Source: Streptomyces sp. SPB162 (GTDB lineage Bacteria > Actinomycetota > Actinomycetes > Streptomycetales > Streptomycetaceae). Taken from it: DNA of 64,000 nucleotides. Each line of letters opens with the position of its first letter. Position 1 is the first letter of the stretch. Below the pieces are notes generated by a model that saw only the letters and a list, made by a program, of their open reading frames with translations, had not been told where the DNA came from and did not search any database. Shown piece by piece: positions 9,262 through 18,120 of the stretch. The stretch lies in the NCBI RefSeq assembly GCF_029504575.1, contig NZ_JAQFII010000001.1:1-64000 (forward strand), in the 5' to 3' direction. Made by a program: the position numbers and the translations under genes.

Positions 9262-9647
9262 GGCGCTGCCGATCCGCACGTCCGCACGCCGTCACGGAAG
9301 CAGGGGCCCGGCCAACTGCCCCTCTCCGACGCCGGGTCACCCCGGCCACGCCGACTCCGCTGCCCGCCGCCTGTGCCCAACGCGTCGACGGGTCCACGGC
9401 TCCACGGCTCCACGGCTCCACGGCTCCACGGCCGGCGCCTACACCGGTCCCGGGGTCCCGGCGATCACGTCGAACCCCGACGCCGAGACCGACCACGTCT
9501 ACGACGTCAAGGAGAACCGCTACTCCGGGCACCCCCACCCGTCCCGTTGCGCATGGGTGCCGGCCTTCCCGACGTCGCCCCGTGGGTGAACGCGGCGGGG
9601 CCGGGCGGCCCGGAGCGCGTCGACACACGCTCGGGGCCGCCCGGTCG
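9262..9647. other. intergenic stretch with short tandem repeat and possible gene debris
   Basis: No supportable gene. It contains five tandem TCCACGGC units (9393-9432). Downstream, the plus strand reads SNPDAETDHVYDVKENRYSG and, in a neighbouring frame, GAGLPDVAPWVNAAGPGG, which looks like leftover coding sequence broken by a frameshift. The family was not recognised. Confidence 0.4.
9393..9432. repeat. 8-bp tandem repeat, five perfect copies
   Basis: The unit TCCACGGC is repeated five times without interruption between the small HTH gene and the GH127 gene. It is not in a confident reading frame. Length variation by slippage would be expected. Confidence 0.9.
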
Positions 9648-12093
9648 TCAGCGCAACTGCCACAGGTGGTCGGCGGTGCCGTTGTCGTCGTACTGCACCA
9701 CGTGGGCGCTGTTCGCGGTCGACATCAGATCCACGCCCAGGACCTTGCCGGAGTTGCGGTTGCGGATGCGGTACCAGCCGTCACCGTTGTCGACCAGCGA
9801 CCACAAGTGGTCGGCGGTGCCGTTGTCGTCGTACTGCACCACATGCGCGCTGTTCGCCGTCGACATCAGATCCACCCCCAGGACCTTGCCGGAGTTGCGG
9901 TTGCGGATGCGGTACCAGCCGTCACCGTTGTCGACCAGCGACCACAAGTGGTCGGCGGTGCCGTTGTCGTCGTACTGCACCACATGCGCGCTGTTCGCCG
10001 TCGACATCAGATCCACCCCCAGGACCTTGCCGGAATTGCGGTTCCAGATCCGGTATTCGGTGGCGGCCGGGATCCAGGGGTGGCCGTCGGGAGCGGCGGT
10101 GGGGAACGCGGTGATGCGGAGCCGGGCCGCGCCCATCGGTATGAGGGTGAGGGTCTCGACGGGGGCGGTACTGCGCGCCGGGCTCTCCTGCAGCGGTGTG
10201 ACCACATGCTGGCTGTCGGCCGTCCACTCGGCGATCCGACGGCCGGGGGCCGTGATCCGCACCGGGGTGCCGGCCTGGGTGAAGGGATTGGCCGTCAGGC
10301 GGCCGGTGGGTCCGGTGAAGGTCAGCCCGGCCGGGGCGGCCGGGTCGATGGCCAGACCGTAGTTCCATGGCGAGGTCGCGTGCACCGCGTATTCGGGGAA
10401 CTGGTCGCTGCCGGCGAAGCGCTCGTACTGTTCGCCGACCTTCAGGGAGTAGGTGAGGGGGCCGTGATCGACTGAGACGGAGTGGTGGTTGGCGCCCCAG
10501 GTGCGGACGGCCGTGGTCTGCGGGAAGCGCACGGTGACCTTGTCGCCGCTGGACCACGTCCGGTTGATCTTGGTGAACGCCGGTCCGGCCGGCGCCGCCT
10601 GCGGCCGGCCGTTGACGGCGATGACCGGGGCGGTGCACCAGGCCGGGATGCGCAGGTAGAGGGGGAACGCGACGGCGGCCGGGGTGGTGAGCGTCAGGGT
10701 CAGGGTGTCGGCGAAGGGGTAGTCGGTGTCCTCGGTGACGGTGACCGTCGTTCCGTTGCCGACCTTGGCCGTGACGACGCTGGGGGCGTACAGGGCGGCC
10801 GCGAGGCCGAGATCCGGGGTGGCGAGCCACAGCTCCTCGGTGAAGTACGGCCAGCCCATGCCGTAGTTGTGGGGGCAGCAGCGGTACTGGTCGACTCCCG
10901 GCAGATACGCCTGCATCGCGAAGCCGTTCTGGAACTGCCCCTGCGACTTGGGCGCGTTGTCCAGATCGACGCTGTTGGCGCTGGTGATGTAGTGGATGGC
11001 GCGCCCTGCCGGATCGAGCGAGGCGGGAAGGGAGTTGAAGGCCAGGTCCTCGCAGCGGTCGGCCCACAGCGGATCGCCGGTGATCCGGGTCAGCAGCTGG
11101 TGGCTGGCCATGAACTCGACGATGCCGCAGGTCTCGAACCCCTGGCGCGGGTCGCCGAATCCGGGCCGGGCGTTCTCGTCCCCGGCGAACCCGCCGCCGG
11201 GGAACTGCCCGTAGGAGTTCATGACCGCGCCGTACGTGTCGTAGGTCGCCCGGGTCAGCGCGGCGGATCCGTTGCGCAGCGCGTACTGGGCGGGTTCGCG
11301 GAACCCCTGCGCGATGTTGACGTTGTGCAGGCTGGGGAGGTTGTTCACCCAGCTGGCTCCATTGGTGTGGATCTTGTCGGCGAGGGTCAGCAGGAAGGCG
11401 TCCTGCGTCCGGTTGAACAGCCAGAGGACGCTGTCCAGGCCGTCGCCCCAGCGCACCGAGACCCAGCTGGAGTTGAAGGCGCCGGGCCCCTGCGCGTTCA
11501 TGTAGCGGAAGAACCGGGTGAGGAAGGGCACGATCCTGGTGTCACCCGTGTACTCCTGCCAGGAGCGCAGCGCCTGGAGCAGCGGGAGGAAGGGCCAGAA
11601 GTCCGGCCCGTTGTTGAGGGACGTCCGCAGCGCGGTCGGGCCGAAGAACCCGTCGGACTGCTGGGTCGCGAGGATGCCGTCGATCCACCGCCGGCTGCCG
11701 GCGCGCGCGGCGGCGTCGCCGGTGACGGCCGCCAGGTCGACGTAGCCGCGCAGCCAGTACGGCACCTCCTCCCAGCCGGCACGTTCCGGGTGCGTCCACC
11801 CGGAGGTGGTGATGTCCAGAAAGTGCGAGGCCTGCTCGTAGCGGCCGCACAGGCCGTCGAGCTGGAGCTGTAGTTGTCCGGCCAGCCAGCCTCTGGCGGT
11901 GACACTGCCCGGCGGCAGCCTGAGGAAGGCCGTCGGCTGGAGGGGGGCTGCGTTGGGGAAGTACAGGCCGCCACGCGCGGGGGCGACGCGGGCCGTGGCG
12001 GGCGGTGACGGATCCTGCCCAGCGAGCGGACATCGCGACGGTCAACCCGGTGGCCATGGCGCTGCTGATGAACTGCCGGCGGTTCACGGACAT
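9648..12093 (-). pseudogene. secreted GH127 beta-L-arabinofuranosidase-like enzyme with ricin-type repeats, frameshifted
   Basis: The start at 12093 follows GAGGAG and opens with a Tat-type signal (NRRQFISSAMATGLTVAMSA). The frame is then lost near 12018-12020; removing one base joins QDPSPPATARVAPARGGLYF to a long open frame. The catalytic part has the GH127 metal/cysteine landmarks GFETCGIVEF and YRCCPHNYGMG, matching the Glu/Cys and Cys-Cys sites of the HypBA1 family. The C-terminus carries three near-identical 47-aa ricin-B-like units (VLGVDLMSTANSAHVVQYDD). Role: removal of L-arabinofuranose side chains outside the cell. The frameshift separates export signal from enzyme, so it is inactive unless the base is an error. 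Confidence 0.8.
9661..10054. repeat. 141-bp tandem repeat, about 2.8 copies, encoding ricin-type units
   Basis: Unit starts at 9661, 9802 and 9943 are exactly 141 bp apart and the copies are almost identical, differing at a few positions. They encode the sugar-binding beta-trefoil repeats of the GH127 protein. Such DNA identity implies recent duplication or gene conversion. Confidence 0.9.
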
Positions 12094-12292
12094 GGTGACG
12101 GCTCCTCGTCAGGCGCGGAACCCGTCTCCGTTGCGAGGGGCGGATGGCGCGCGCTGGGCACAGGTGTGAACACCGCCCGGCACCAGGGGTGGAGAGGGTG
12201 GGACGCCATCTTCTCCATCGTTGCAAAGAAGGTGTTCAGCGAAATGACAGCATGCCGGAGGAAGCCTGTCCAGATGCGCGACAGCATCTGAT

Positions 12293-12306
12293 GCGCATTC
12301 ATGCGC
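12293..12306. promoter_or_regulatory. possible operator, GCGCAT-TC-ATGCGC palindrome
   Basis: A perfect 6-bp inverted repeat with a 2-bp centre, 200 bp upstream of the GH127 start and next to an AT-rich patch (TTATAAATA). The regulator is unknown; it may equally serve nothing. Confidence 0.35.
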
Positions 12307-12380
12307 CCGTGGATGCAACGTTATAAATATCGTCGCAGGCCAAGGGAGCACCGCGGAAGTACGCGCCGGCGGAGCGCGGT

Positions 12381-12845
12381 TCAGCGCTCCACGACGTTCT
12401 CGTCACGCGGGTCGGAAGCGTGCGGATCGGGCTGGCCGGGCTGGTCGGGCGGGGTGAAACAGGCGGTCACGGTCTTCCCCGACCGCTGGTGGTGGGTCTC
12501 CCAGCTGTCGGCGAAGTGATCGATGAGAGCCATCCCCCGCCCGGACGTCGCGGCATCGCCGGCTTCGCGCGGCGCGGGCAGCTCGGTACTGGAGTCATGG
12601 ACGCTCACGTGCAGGCACTGGCTGTCCCACGCCAGGACGAGCTGGGCGGTGCTGTGCGCGTGCACATGCGCGTTGGTGATCAGTTCGGAGACGGTGAGGA
12701 GGACCGCGTCCACCGTATCGGGCGCCTGGTGGGTCCACCCCAGGGCGTCGAGATGTTCCCGCGCCCAGACGCGCCCCTGTCGTACACCGCCGGACACCGG
12801 GAAGGACTGCGCCCATCCGACGGCCCGCAAGGACATGTCGCCCAT
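12381..12845 (-). CDS. RsbW-like ATP-binding regulatory protein
   Basis: A 154-aa HATPase_c-only protein of the anti-sigma/serine kinase type. AAGGAG lies 7 bases before ATG 12845. N-box LLTVSELITNAHVHA, G1-type VHDSSTELP with its Asp, and G2-type GRGMALIDHFADSW are all present. Proteins like this phosphorylate STAS antagonists or bind sigma factors; Streptomyces has dozens. The acidic tail after residue 130 is low in structure. No sigma gene is adjacent. Confidence 0.85.
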   Translation of the reverse strand: MGDMSLRAVGWAQSFPVSGGVRQGRVWAREHLDALGWTHQAPDTVDAVLLTVSELITNAHVHAHSTAQLVLAWDSQCLHVSVHDSSTELPAPREAGDAATSGRGMALIDHFADSWETHHQRSGKTVTACFTPPDQPGQPDPHASDPRDENVVER

Positions 12846-13015
12846 CGTATTACTCCTTAATGCCGGGGTTGCGCTTCGCCTACCCCGGCAGCGGGCGATC
12901 AGCCACCCCGGCCCACGAGCCCCGGAACCGACCGGCCCGCGAGCACCGGCCCGCGAGCACCGGCCGACCCGTGTGGTGCTACCGGAGCCGATCGTCGTCC
13001 TGGCAGGATGGCGGC

Positions 13016-13369
13016 ATGGAACGTGTGCTGGGAATCGGTGGACACTTCATGCGGGCAGCGGACCCGGCGGCCCTGGGCGCCTGGTATCGCGAGTGCCTGG
13101 GGATGGCAGCCGACGAGAACGGCCTGTGGCGTCAGGAAGCCGGACCGACGGTGTTCGCCGCGTTCGACTCCGAGACCGACTACTTCGGGTCCCGCACCCA
13201 GCAGGCCATGCTCAACTTCCGGGTCCGCGACCTGGACGCGATGCTCGCGCAGCTGCGCGCCAAGGGAGCGGACGTGGCCGACGAGACGCAGGACATGGCG
13301 GGCGTGGGGCGCTTCGGCTGGGTCACCGATCCCGAGGGCAATCGCGTCGAGCTGTGGCAGCCCGCCTGA
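13016..13369 (+). CDS. VOC/glyoxalase-superfamily protein
   Basis: A 117-aa single-domain protein. ATG 13016 is selected because the VOC fold starts right there (MERVLGIGGHFMRAADP); the longer ORF upstream is low-complexity. Paired beta-alpha-beta units end in GRFGWVTDPEGNRVELWQP, whose Glu is the usual metal ligand. The substrate is unknown. It lies 124 bp before ppk2. Confidence 0.8.
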   Translation: MERVLGIGGHFMRAADPAALGAWYRECLGMAADENGLWRQEAGPTVFAAFDSETDYFGSRTQQAMLNFRVRDLDAMLAQLRAKGADVADETQDMAGVGRFGWVTDPEGNRVELWQPA

Positions 13370-13493
13370 CCGTGTCCTCACGCGCCCGCCCCGGAGCGGC
13401 GCGCGGGTGTCGTCGCGGACGGCCGGGGCAGGCGCCGACCATGTGGGCATCAGGCGTTCGCGGAAGAAGAGGCATGCGGTCGGGTGAGGAAGG

Positions 13494-14453
13494 GTGACGG
13501 TCGGCGACGCCGGGAAGGGCGCGCCGGATCTGCTGGCCGGGCTGCGGGTGGACCGTTCCCGCGCCGAGGCGCCGGTGCTGCTCAGCGGTGACGGCTCGGA
13601 GATCGAGACGTGGCGCGAGAACTTCCCGTACCGGAACAGACTCCATCGCAAGGAGTACGAGCGGAACAAGCGCGTCCTGCAGATCGAGCTGCTGAAGTTC
13701 CAGCGCTGGGTGAAGGAGACGGGAAGCCGCGTCGTCGTCGTGTTCGAGGGCCGGGACGCCGCGGGCAAGGGCGGAACCATCAAACGGTTCACGGAGTACC
13801 TCAACCCGCGCGGAGCACGGGTGGTCGCGCTGGACAAGCCGAGCGGGCGCGAGCAGTCGCAGTGGTACTTCCAGCGGTATGTCGCGCACCTGCCCGCGGC
13901 CGGCGAGATCGTCATGTTCGACCGCTCCTGGTACAACCGCGCCGGAGTCGAGCGTGTCATGGGCTACTGCACGGACGAGGAGTACGAGCGTTTCCTGCGG
14001 CAGACGCCCGCGTTCGAACGGATGCTGATCGACGACGGCATCGTCATGGTGAAGTTCTGGTTCTCCGTCTCCCGCGGCGAACAGCGCACCCGCTTCGCGA
14101 TACGCCGGGTCGACCCGGTACGGCAGTGGAAACTCTCGCCGACCGACCTCGCCTCGCTCGACCAGTGGGACAGCTATACGGCGGCCAAGGTGGCGATGTT
14201 CCGGCAGACCGACACGGAGCAGGCCCCCTGGACGGTGGTCAAGAACAACGACAAACTCCGCGGCCGCCTGGAGGCGATGCGCAGCTTCCTGGCCCGGTTC
14301 GACTACGACGGCAAGGACGTGGAGGCGGTCGGCGTGCCGGATCCGCACATCATCGGCGCGGCCAACACGCTGCTGGAACCGGGCGAGGAGGACACCGACC
14401 TGTCCCCCACCCCGCTCACCCCGCGACACATGGGGCCGGGAAAACATCCGTAA
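13494..14453 (+). CDS. ppk2: polyphosphate kinase 2
   Basis: A 319-aa PPK2-family enzyme that moves phosphate between polyphosphate and nucleotides. Walker A FEGRDAAGKGGTIKRF is near residue 85, Walker B MFDRSWYNRAGVERVMGY near 140, and the lid with RRVDPVRQWKLS near 200. Length fits the one-domain class. A GTG start sits just behind GAGGAAGG. The last ~20 residues are an unstructured tail. It converges on the 63-aa gene across a strong hairpin. Confidence 0.92.
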   Translation: MTVGDAGKGAPDLLAGLRVDRSRAEAPVLLSGDGSEIETWRENFPYRNRLHRKEYERNKRVLQIELLKFQRWVKETGSRVVVVFEGRDAAGKGGTIKRFTEYLNPRGARVVALDKPSGREQSQWYFQRYVAHLPAAGEIVMFDRSWYNRAGVERVMGYCTDEEYERFLRQTPAFERMLIDDGIVMVKFWFSVSRGEQRTRFAIRRVDPVRQWKLSPTDLASLDQWDSYTAAKVAMFRQTDTEQAPWTVVKNNDKLRGRLEAMRSFLARFDYDGKDVEAVGVPDPHIIGAANTLLEPGEEDTDLSPTPLTPRHMGPGKHP

Positions 14454-14510
14454 GTCGTGTCATCACCTTCCCCGGGCGGACGACACCGATCGGACGTCTC
14501 CTCCCCCGCC

Positions 14511-14544
14511 CGCGACCCACTGCCCGGACGGGCAGCGGGTCGCG
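14511..14544. terminator. bidirectional hairpin terminator
   Basis: The stem CGCGACCC + CTGCCCG pairs with CGGGCAG + GGGTCGCG around a 2-base loop with one internal mismatch. It sits exactly between the convergent ppk2 and 63-aa genes. Confidence 0.8.
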
Positions 14545-14548
14545 GTGA

Positions 14549-14740
14549 TCAGCCGAAGGCGGAGAAGCCGTGCGCCTCCTTCTTCTGCTGGGACAACCGC
14601 ACGTCGCTCCAGTCCAGATCAACCGCGGCCTGGCGTTGTACCTGCTGGGCGGCCTCGCGTGCCTCCGCCGGTGCGTCGCCGCGTTCTTCTATCAGGCGCC
14701 CGTAGATCGGCGGGTGCTCCGTTATCTCTGCAGTGCTCAT
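14549..14740 (-). CDS. small conserved-looking protein, 63 aa
   Basis: ATG 14740 follows AGGAG by 8 bases. The product is mostly helical and charged (IYGRLIEERGDAPAEAREAA, ending SQQKKEAHGFSAFG). No domain recognised and no signal peptide. The good ribosome site and dedicated terminator support a real gene. The function is unknown. Confidence 0.6.
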   Translation of the reverse strand: MSTAEITEHPPIYGRLIEERGDAPAEAREAAQQVQRQAAVDLDWSDVRLSQQKKEAHGFSAFG

Positions 14741-14958
14741 AATGCTGGCTCCTGCCCCCGAACCGACGATCTACCCGGCCGTCTTCCACCGGATCGCGGG
14801 GCGGTCCGGGACTGCTGTTGCGCAGGGGCACACAGTGGCCGCACCTGCCGTGGCGCCCGGCCCCGGGCCGCACCGACGGCGTCTTGTCTCCCCGCGGGAC
14901 CACCGCGATGATGGAAGCACGACAGCACCGAGCCGCCGTCGGCTGTGAGGGGATCACC

Positions 14959-15138
14959 GTGAAGCCTGTTGCCGAGCCAGCCGCCGATCCGATCACACCC
15001 GAAGGGCTGGTCCACAGTGCGATTCCGGACTACCGGGACACTCCCCTGGGCCGTCCTGTAGCCCTCACCCCGGGCCTCCTGGACCGATGGGTACCGTCCC
15101 TGCGGTCATCGGCTGCGAGTTTCAACTCCAGTATCTGA
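14959..15138 (+). CDS. fxsA: FxSxx-COOH RiPP precursor peptide FxsA
   Basis: A 59-aa precursor. GTG 14959 has GAGGGG 7 bases upstream; the longer in-frame ORF is not needed. The leader contains IPDYRDTPLGRPVALTPGLLDRW, and the peptide ends SFNSSI, giving F-N-S-S-I at the C-terminus, the FxSxx-COOH signature of this RiPP class. In the known family the radical SAM partner joins the Phe ring to the beta carbon of the Ser two residues on, making a three-residue cyclophane; that is expected here but not shown. Only 15 bp separate it from fxsB. Confidence 0.88.
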   Translation: MKPVAEPAADPITPEGLVHSAIPDYRDTPLGRPVALTPGLLDRWVPSLRSSAASFNSSI

Positions 15139-15153
15139 ACGCCGGGGCCGACG

Positions 15154-17241
15154 ATGCCGGTGCCGTTATCGGGGGAAGCGCGACCGGTTCCGTCGGTCCG
15201 GCCGTTCCGTCAGTTCGTGGTGAAAGTGCACAGCCGGTGCGATCTGGCCTGTGATCACTGCTACGTCTACCAGCACGCCGACCAGAGCTGGGCCGCCCGC
15301 CCCAAGGTGATGGCCGACGCGACGATCACGACGACCGCCCGGCGGATCTCCGAGCACGCCGCCGCGCACGGCCTCGACGAGGTCCATGTGGTGCTGCACG
15401 GCGGAGAGCCGCTGCTGGCCGGGCGCGAGCGGCTGCGCCGCGTCTCGGAGGAGTTACGGCATGCCCTCGCGGGCGTCTGCCGTCTCGATCTGCGGATGCA
15501 GACCAACGGCCTGCTGCTGGACGACGCCTACTGCGCCATGCTCGCGCAGGAGGACATCCGGACCGGGATCTCGCTCGACGGCGATCGGACCTCCAACGAC
15601 CGGCACCGCCGCCGGGCGGACGGTTCGGGCTCCTACGACGCGGTGGTCCGCGCGACGCGCCTCCTCGGCTCGCCGCCGTACCGCTCCGCCTTCGCGGGGC
15701 TGCTCTGCACCATCGACATCGCCAACGACCCGACGGCGGTGTACGAGGCGCTCATCGCGCTCGATCCGCCGCGTATCGACTTCCTGCTCCCACACGCGAC
15801 CTGGGACCACCCGCCCCCGCGTCCGGCCGGTGACGACGGCGCCACCGCGTACGCGCGCTGGCTGATGACCATCTACGACCGCTGGCTCCTCGACGGCTGC
15901 CGTCCGCCGGTGCGGCTGTTCGACTCGATCGAAGCGACCGCCAACGGTCTGGCCAGCTTCACCGAAGCCCTGGGGCTGGGCAGCCCCGACCTCGTCGTGG
16001 TGGAGACCGATGGCGAGATCGAGCAGGCGGACTGGCTGAAGACGGTCGCCCGGGGAGCGCCCGCGACCGGGTTCCACATCGACCGGCACGCATTCGACGA
16101 GGCGGCCCGGCACCCGGGCTTCCTGGCCCGGCATGCCGGGCCGGCCGGGCTGTCGGGCCAGTGCCGGCGGTGCCCGGTCGTCCAGGTGTGCGGTGGCGGC
16201 CTCTACGGCCACCGGCACCGGCACGGCCGGGGCTTCGACAACCCCTCGGTGTTCTGTGCCGACCTGTTCGCGCTCATCGGCCACGTCCGACGAACGCCCC
16301 GCTCGGCTCGGAGCCGCCCCACGGAGGCGCCCGCGCCCCCGGTGCACGTCCTGACCGGCGACGACTACGACGCGCTGGCGGCGGGTCGCGGCGATGAACG
16401 GGCCGTGCGTGCTCTGCTGGCCACCGAGCTGAGTACGCGCCGGGTCCTGCTCGACGCCGTGCGCGAGCGGATCGGCGACGCGGCCGACCCCGCCCTGTCG
16501 GTGTTGATCGAGCTCGCCGAAACCTCGGCGCACACCGTGCCCGGGGTGCTGTCACAGCCCTGCTTCCGTGCCTGGGCGGTGCGCTGCCTCACCGACCCCA
16601 GCGCCACCCCCGCCCTCGCCGGCGCCCGGCTGGCGGAGATGGCACTGGCCGCCGCCGTACGCGCGGGAGGCTCCGCCCGGCTGACGGTGGCCTTGCGCGG
16701 GGGCAGCGCGCACCTGCCGTCGCTGGGGCGGTTGGTCGCGCAGGACGCCGTGGCCGCCGACCTGGAGGTACGCGGCGGTGAGCTGTTCGTGCACACGGGG
16801 GGCGCGGCGTACGCCGTGCGCGAGCCGCCGGACGGCATGCGCTGGGAGCCGCTGCGGTACCTGCACTTCACCGGCCGGCCGGTGGCCGTCGAGGACATGG
16901 ATCCGTTCCGCGACGTCTACCGGGCGCCGGCCCGTCCCCGTCTGACGGACGACGAGTTCGACCGCTGGCGTTCGGCCCTCACCGCCGCATGGCACGTCGT
17001 CGGCACCCGGCACGCCCCGTACGCGGTCGCCACCGCCGCCGTGCTCACCGCGCTGACACCCCTGGACGATCCGGAGGGGAACGGCCTGGCCCACGTCGAC
17101 GATCACGTGTTCGGTGTCCTCGGGCTCGCGCTCGCGCCCGACGCCGAAGCGCTGGCCTCGCTGCTCGTGGACGGTGCGCGGCGCCTCACGACGAACGCGC
17201 TGCTGGAGTGCTATGCGCCGGCCGCCGGTCCGCGGAGCTGA
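15154..17241 (+). CDS. fxsB: radical SAM/SPASM cyclophane maturase FxsB with degenerate HExxH domain
   Basis: A 695-aa protein. The radical SAM motif is C29-x3-C33-x2-C36 (CDLACDHCYVY), followed by HGGEPLL and QTNG landmarks. A SPASM region near 337-368 has C337, C340, C346 and C368 (CRRCPVVQVCGGG then VFCADL) for auxiliary FeS binding. Residues ~390-695 resemble the HExxH-type peptide-modifying domain fused to some FxsB proteins, but at the motif position DGARR (673-677) replaces HExxH and the protein ends 18 residues later. The radical SAM part should work; the C-terminal activity should be lost. It acts on FxsA. Confidence 0.88.
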   Translation: MPVPLSGEARPVPSVRPFRQFVVKVHSRCDLACDHCYVYQHADQSWAARPKVMADATITTTARRISEHAAAHGLDEVHVVLHGGEPLLAGRERLRRVSEELRHALAGVCRLDLRMQTNGLLLDDAYCAMLAQEDIRTGISLDGDRTSNDRHRRRADGSGSYDAVVRATRLLGSPPYRSAFAGLLCTIDIANDPTAVYEALIALDPPRIDFLLPHATWDHPPPRPAGDDGATAYARWLMTIYDRWLLDGCRPPVRLFDSIEATANGLASFTEALGLGSPDLVVVETDGEIEQADWLKTVARGAPATGFHIDRHAFDEAARHPGFLARHAGPAGLSGQCRRCPVVQVCGGGLYGHRHRHGRGFDNPSVFCADLFALIGHVRRTPRSARSRPTEAPAPPVHVLTGDDYDALAAGRGDERAVRALLATELSTRRVLLDAVRERIGDAADPALSVLIELAETSAHTVPGVLSQPCFRAWAVRCLTDPSATPALAGARLAEMALAAAVRAGGSARLTVALRGGSAHLPSLGRLVAQDAVAADLEVRGGELFVHTGGAAYAVREPPDGMRWEPLRYLHFTGRPVAVEDMDPFRDVYRAPARPRLTDDEFDRWRSALTAAWHVVGTRHAPYAVATAAVLTALTPLDDPEGNGLAHVDDHVFGVLGLALAPDAEALASLLVDGARRLTTNALLECYAPAAGPRS

Positions 17242-17247
17242 GGGCGG

Positions 17248-18120
17248 ATGCGCGAGCCCGGCGTCGGGGACCTGGAACTCAAGATCACGGCCGACCTGCG
17301 GGCCCTGGGGCTGGGCAGGGGGGACACGGTGTTGGTGCACGCGTCGATGAGCCGCGTCGCTCCCCCGCCCGGCAGCGAGGACGCGGTGTTACGGGCCATG
17401 CTCACCGTGACCGGTCCCGAAGGGACCATCGTGGCCCCCGCGTTCACCGACGAGAACTCCCTCACCTCGCGGGCGCACCTGAAGGCCATCTACGGCTTGA
17501 CAGAACGTCAGGTAGACGCGTTCCGTGCCGCCATGCGCCCCTTCGACCTGGGGACTCCTTCGACCAGTACCGGCCGCCTGAGCGAGCGGATCAGGAGCAC
17601 GCCGGGCGCCCTGCGCAGCGATCATCCGCAGACCTCCTTCGTCGCCATCGGCCGCCTCGCGGAAGAGATCACCGCACGCCACGCCCCTGACTGCCTGCTG
17701 GGAGAGGACTCCCCGCTGGGCACGCTGTACGCGGCCGACGCGCGGATCCTGCTGCTCGGGGTCGGCTTCGACTCGTGCTCGGCCTTCCATCTCGCGGAAT
17801 ACCGCGTGCCCACGCCGCCCCGCCGCGACTACACCTGCAAAGTAGCCACGCCCTACGGCCCGCGATGGCGGCGGGTGCGCGATGTGGTCCTGGACGACAC
17901 GGACTTCCGGCTGATCGGCCGCGCCGTGGAGGCGCCGGCACCCGGCTGCCGCCCCTTGGTCGTCCACGGACGCGTCGGGAGGGCGAGTGCGCGACTGCTG
18001 CCGTTCGCGCCCGCCGTGGACGCGGCGGTGCGCTGGCTGACCGAGCACCGCCCCGCCGCACCGGCGGCAGCGCCCACGACGGCGACACCCGCACCCGGGG
18101 AGCGGGTGCGCGATGCCTGA
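17248..18120 (+). CDS. AAC(3)-family acetyltransferase of the fxs operon
   Basis: A 290-aa protein beginning 6 bp after fxsB. Family marks: VLVHASMSRV near residue 28, SDHPQTSFVAIG near 124, and LLLGVGFDSCSAFHLAEYR near 170 with the His and Glu of the active site. AAC(3) enzymes acetylate the 3-amino group of 2-deoxystreptamine drugs, yet many genomic relatives sit in biosynthetic loci and have other acceptors. Position inside a RiPP operon suggests it may acylate the modified peptide or a partner molecule (inference). Its end overlaps the next gene by 8 bp. Confidence 0.85.
   Translation: MREPGVGDLELKITADLRALGLGRGDTVLVHASMSRVAPPPGSEDAVLRAMLTVTGPEGTIVAPAFTDENSLTSRAHLKAIYGLTERQVDAFRAAMRPFDLGTPSTSTGRLSERIRSTPGALRSDHPQTSFVAIGRLAEEITARHAPDCLLGEDSPLGTLYAADARILLLGVGFDSCSAFHLAEYRVPTPPRRDYTCKVATPYGPRWRRVRDVVLDDTDFRLIGRAVEAPAPGCRPLVVHGRVGRASARLLPFAPAVDAAVRWLTEHRPAAPAAAPTTATPAPGERVRDA

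Noticed and set aside
9393..9432. CRISPR array
   Set aside because: The 8-bp units are directly adjacent without spacers, so this is a simple tandem repeat.
9648..11873. Long open frames on the plus strand across the GH127 gene
   Set aside because: They are shadows of the GH127 coding strand: low-complexity, without ribosome sites or domains, while the minus strand gives clear GH127 and ricin motifs.
14818..14958. Longer N-terminus for FxsA (106 aa)
   Set aside because: The added 47 residues are Arg/Pro-rich noise; GTG 14959 has a good GAGGGG site and gives a precursor of normal size.
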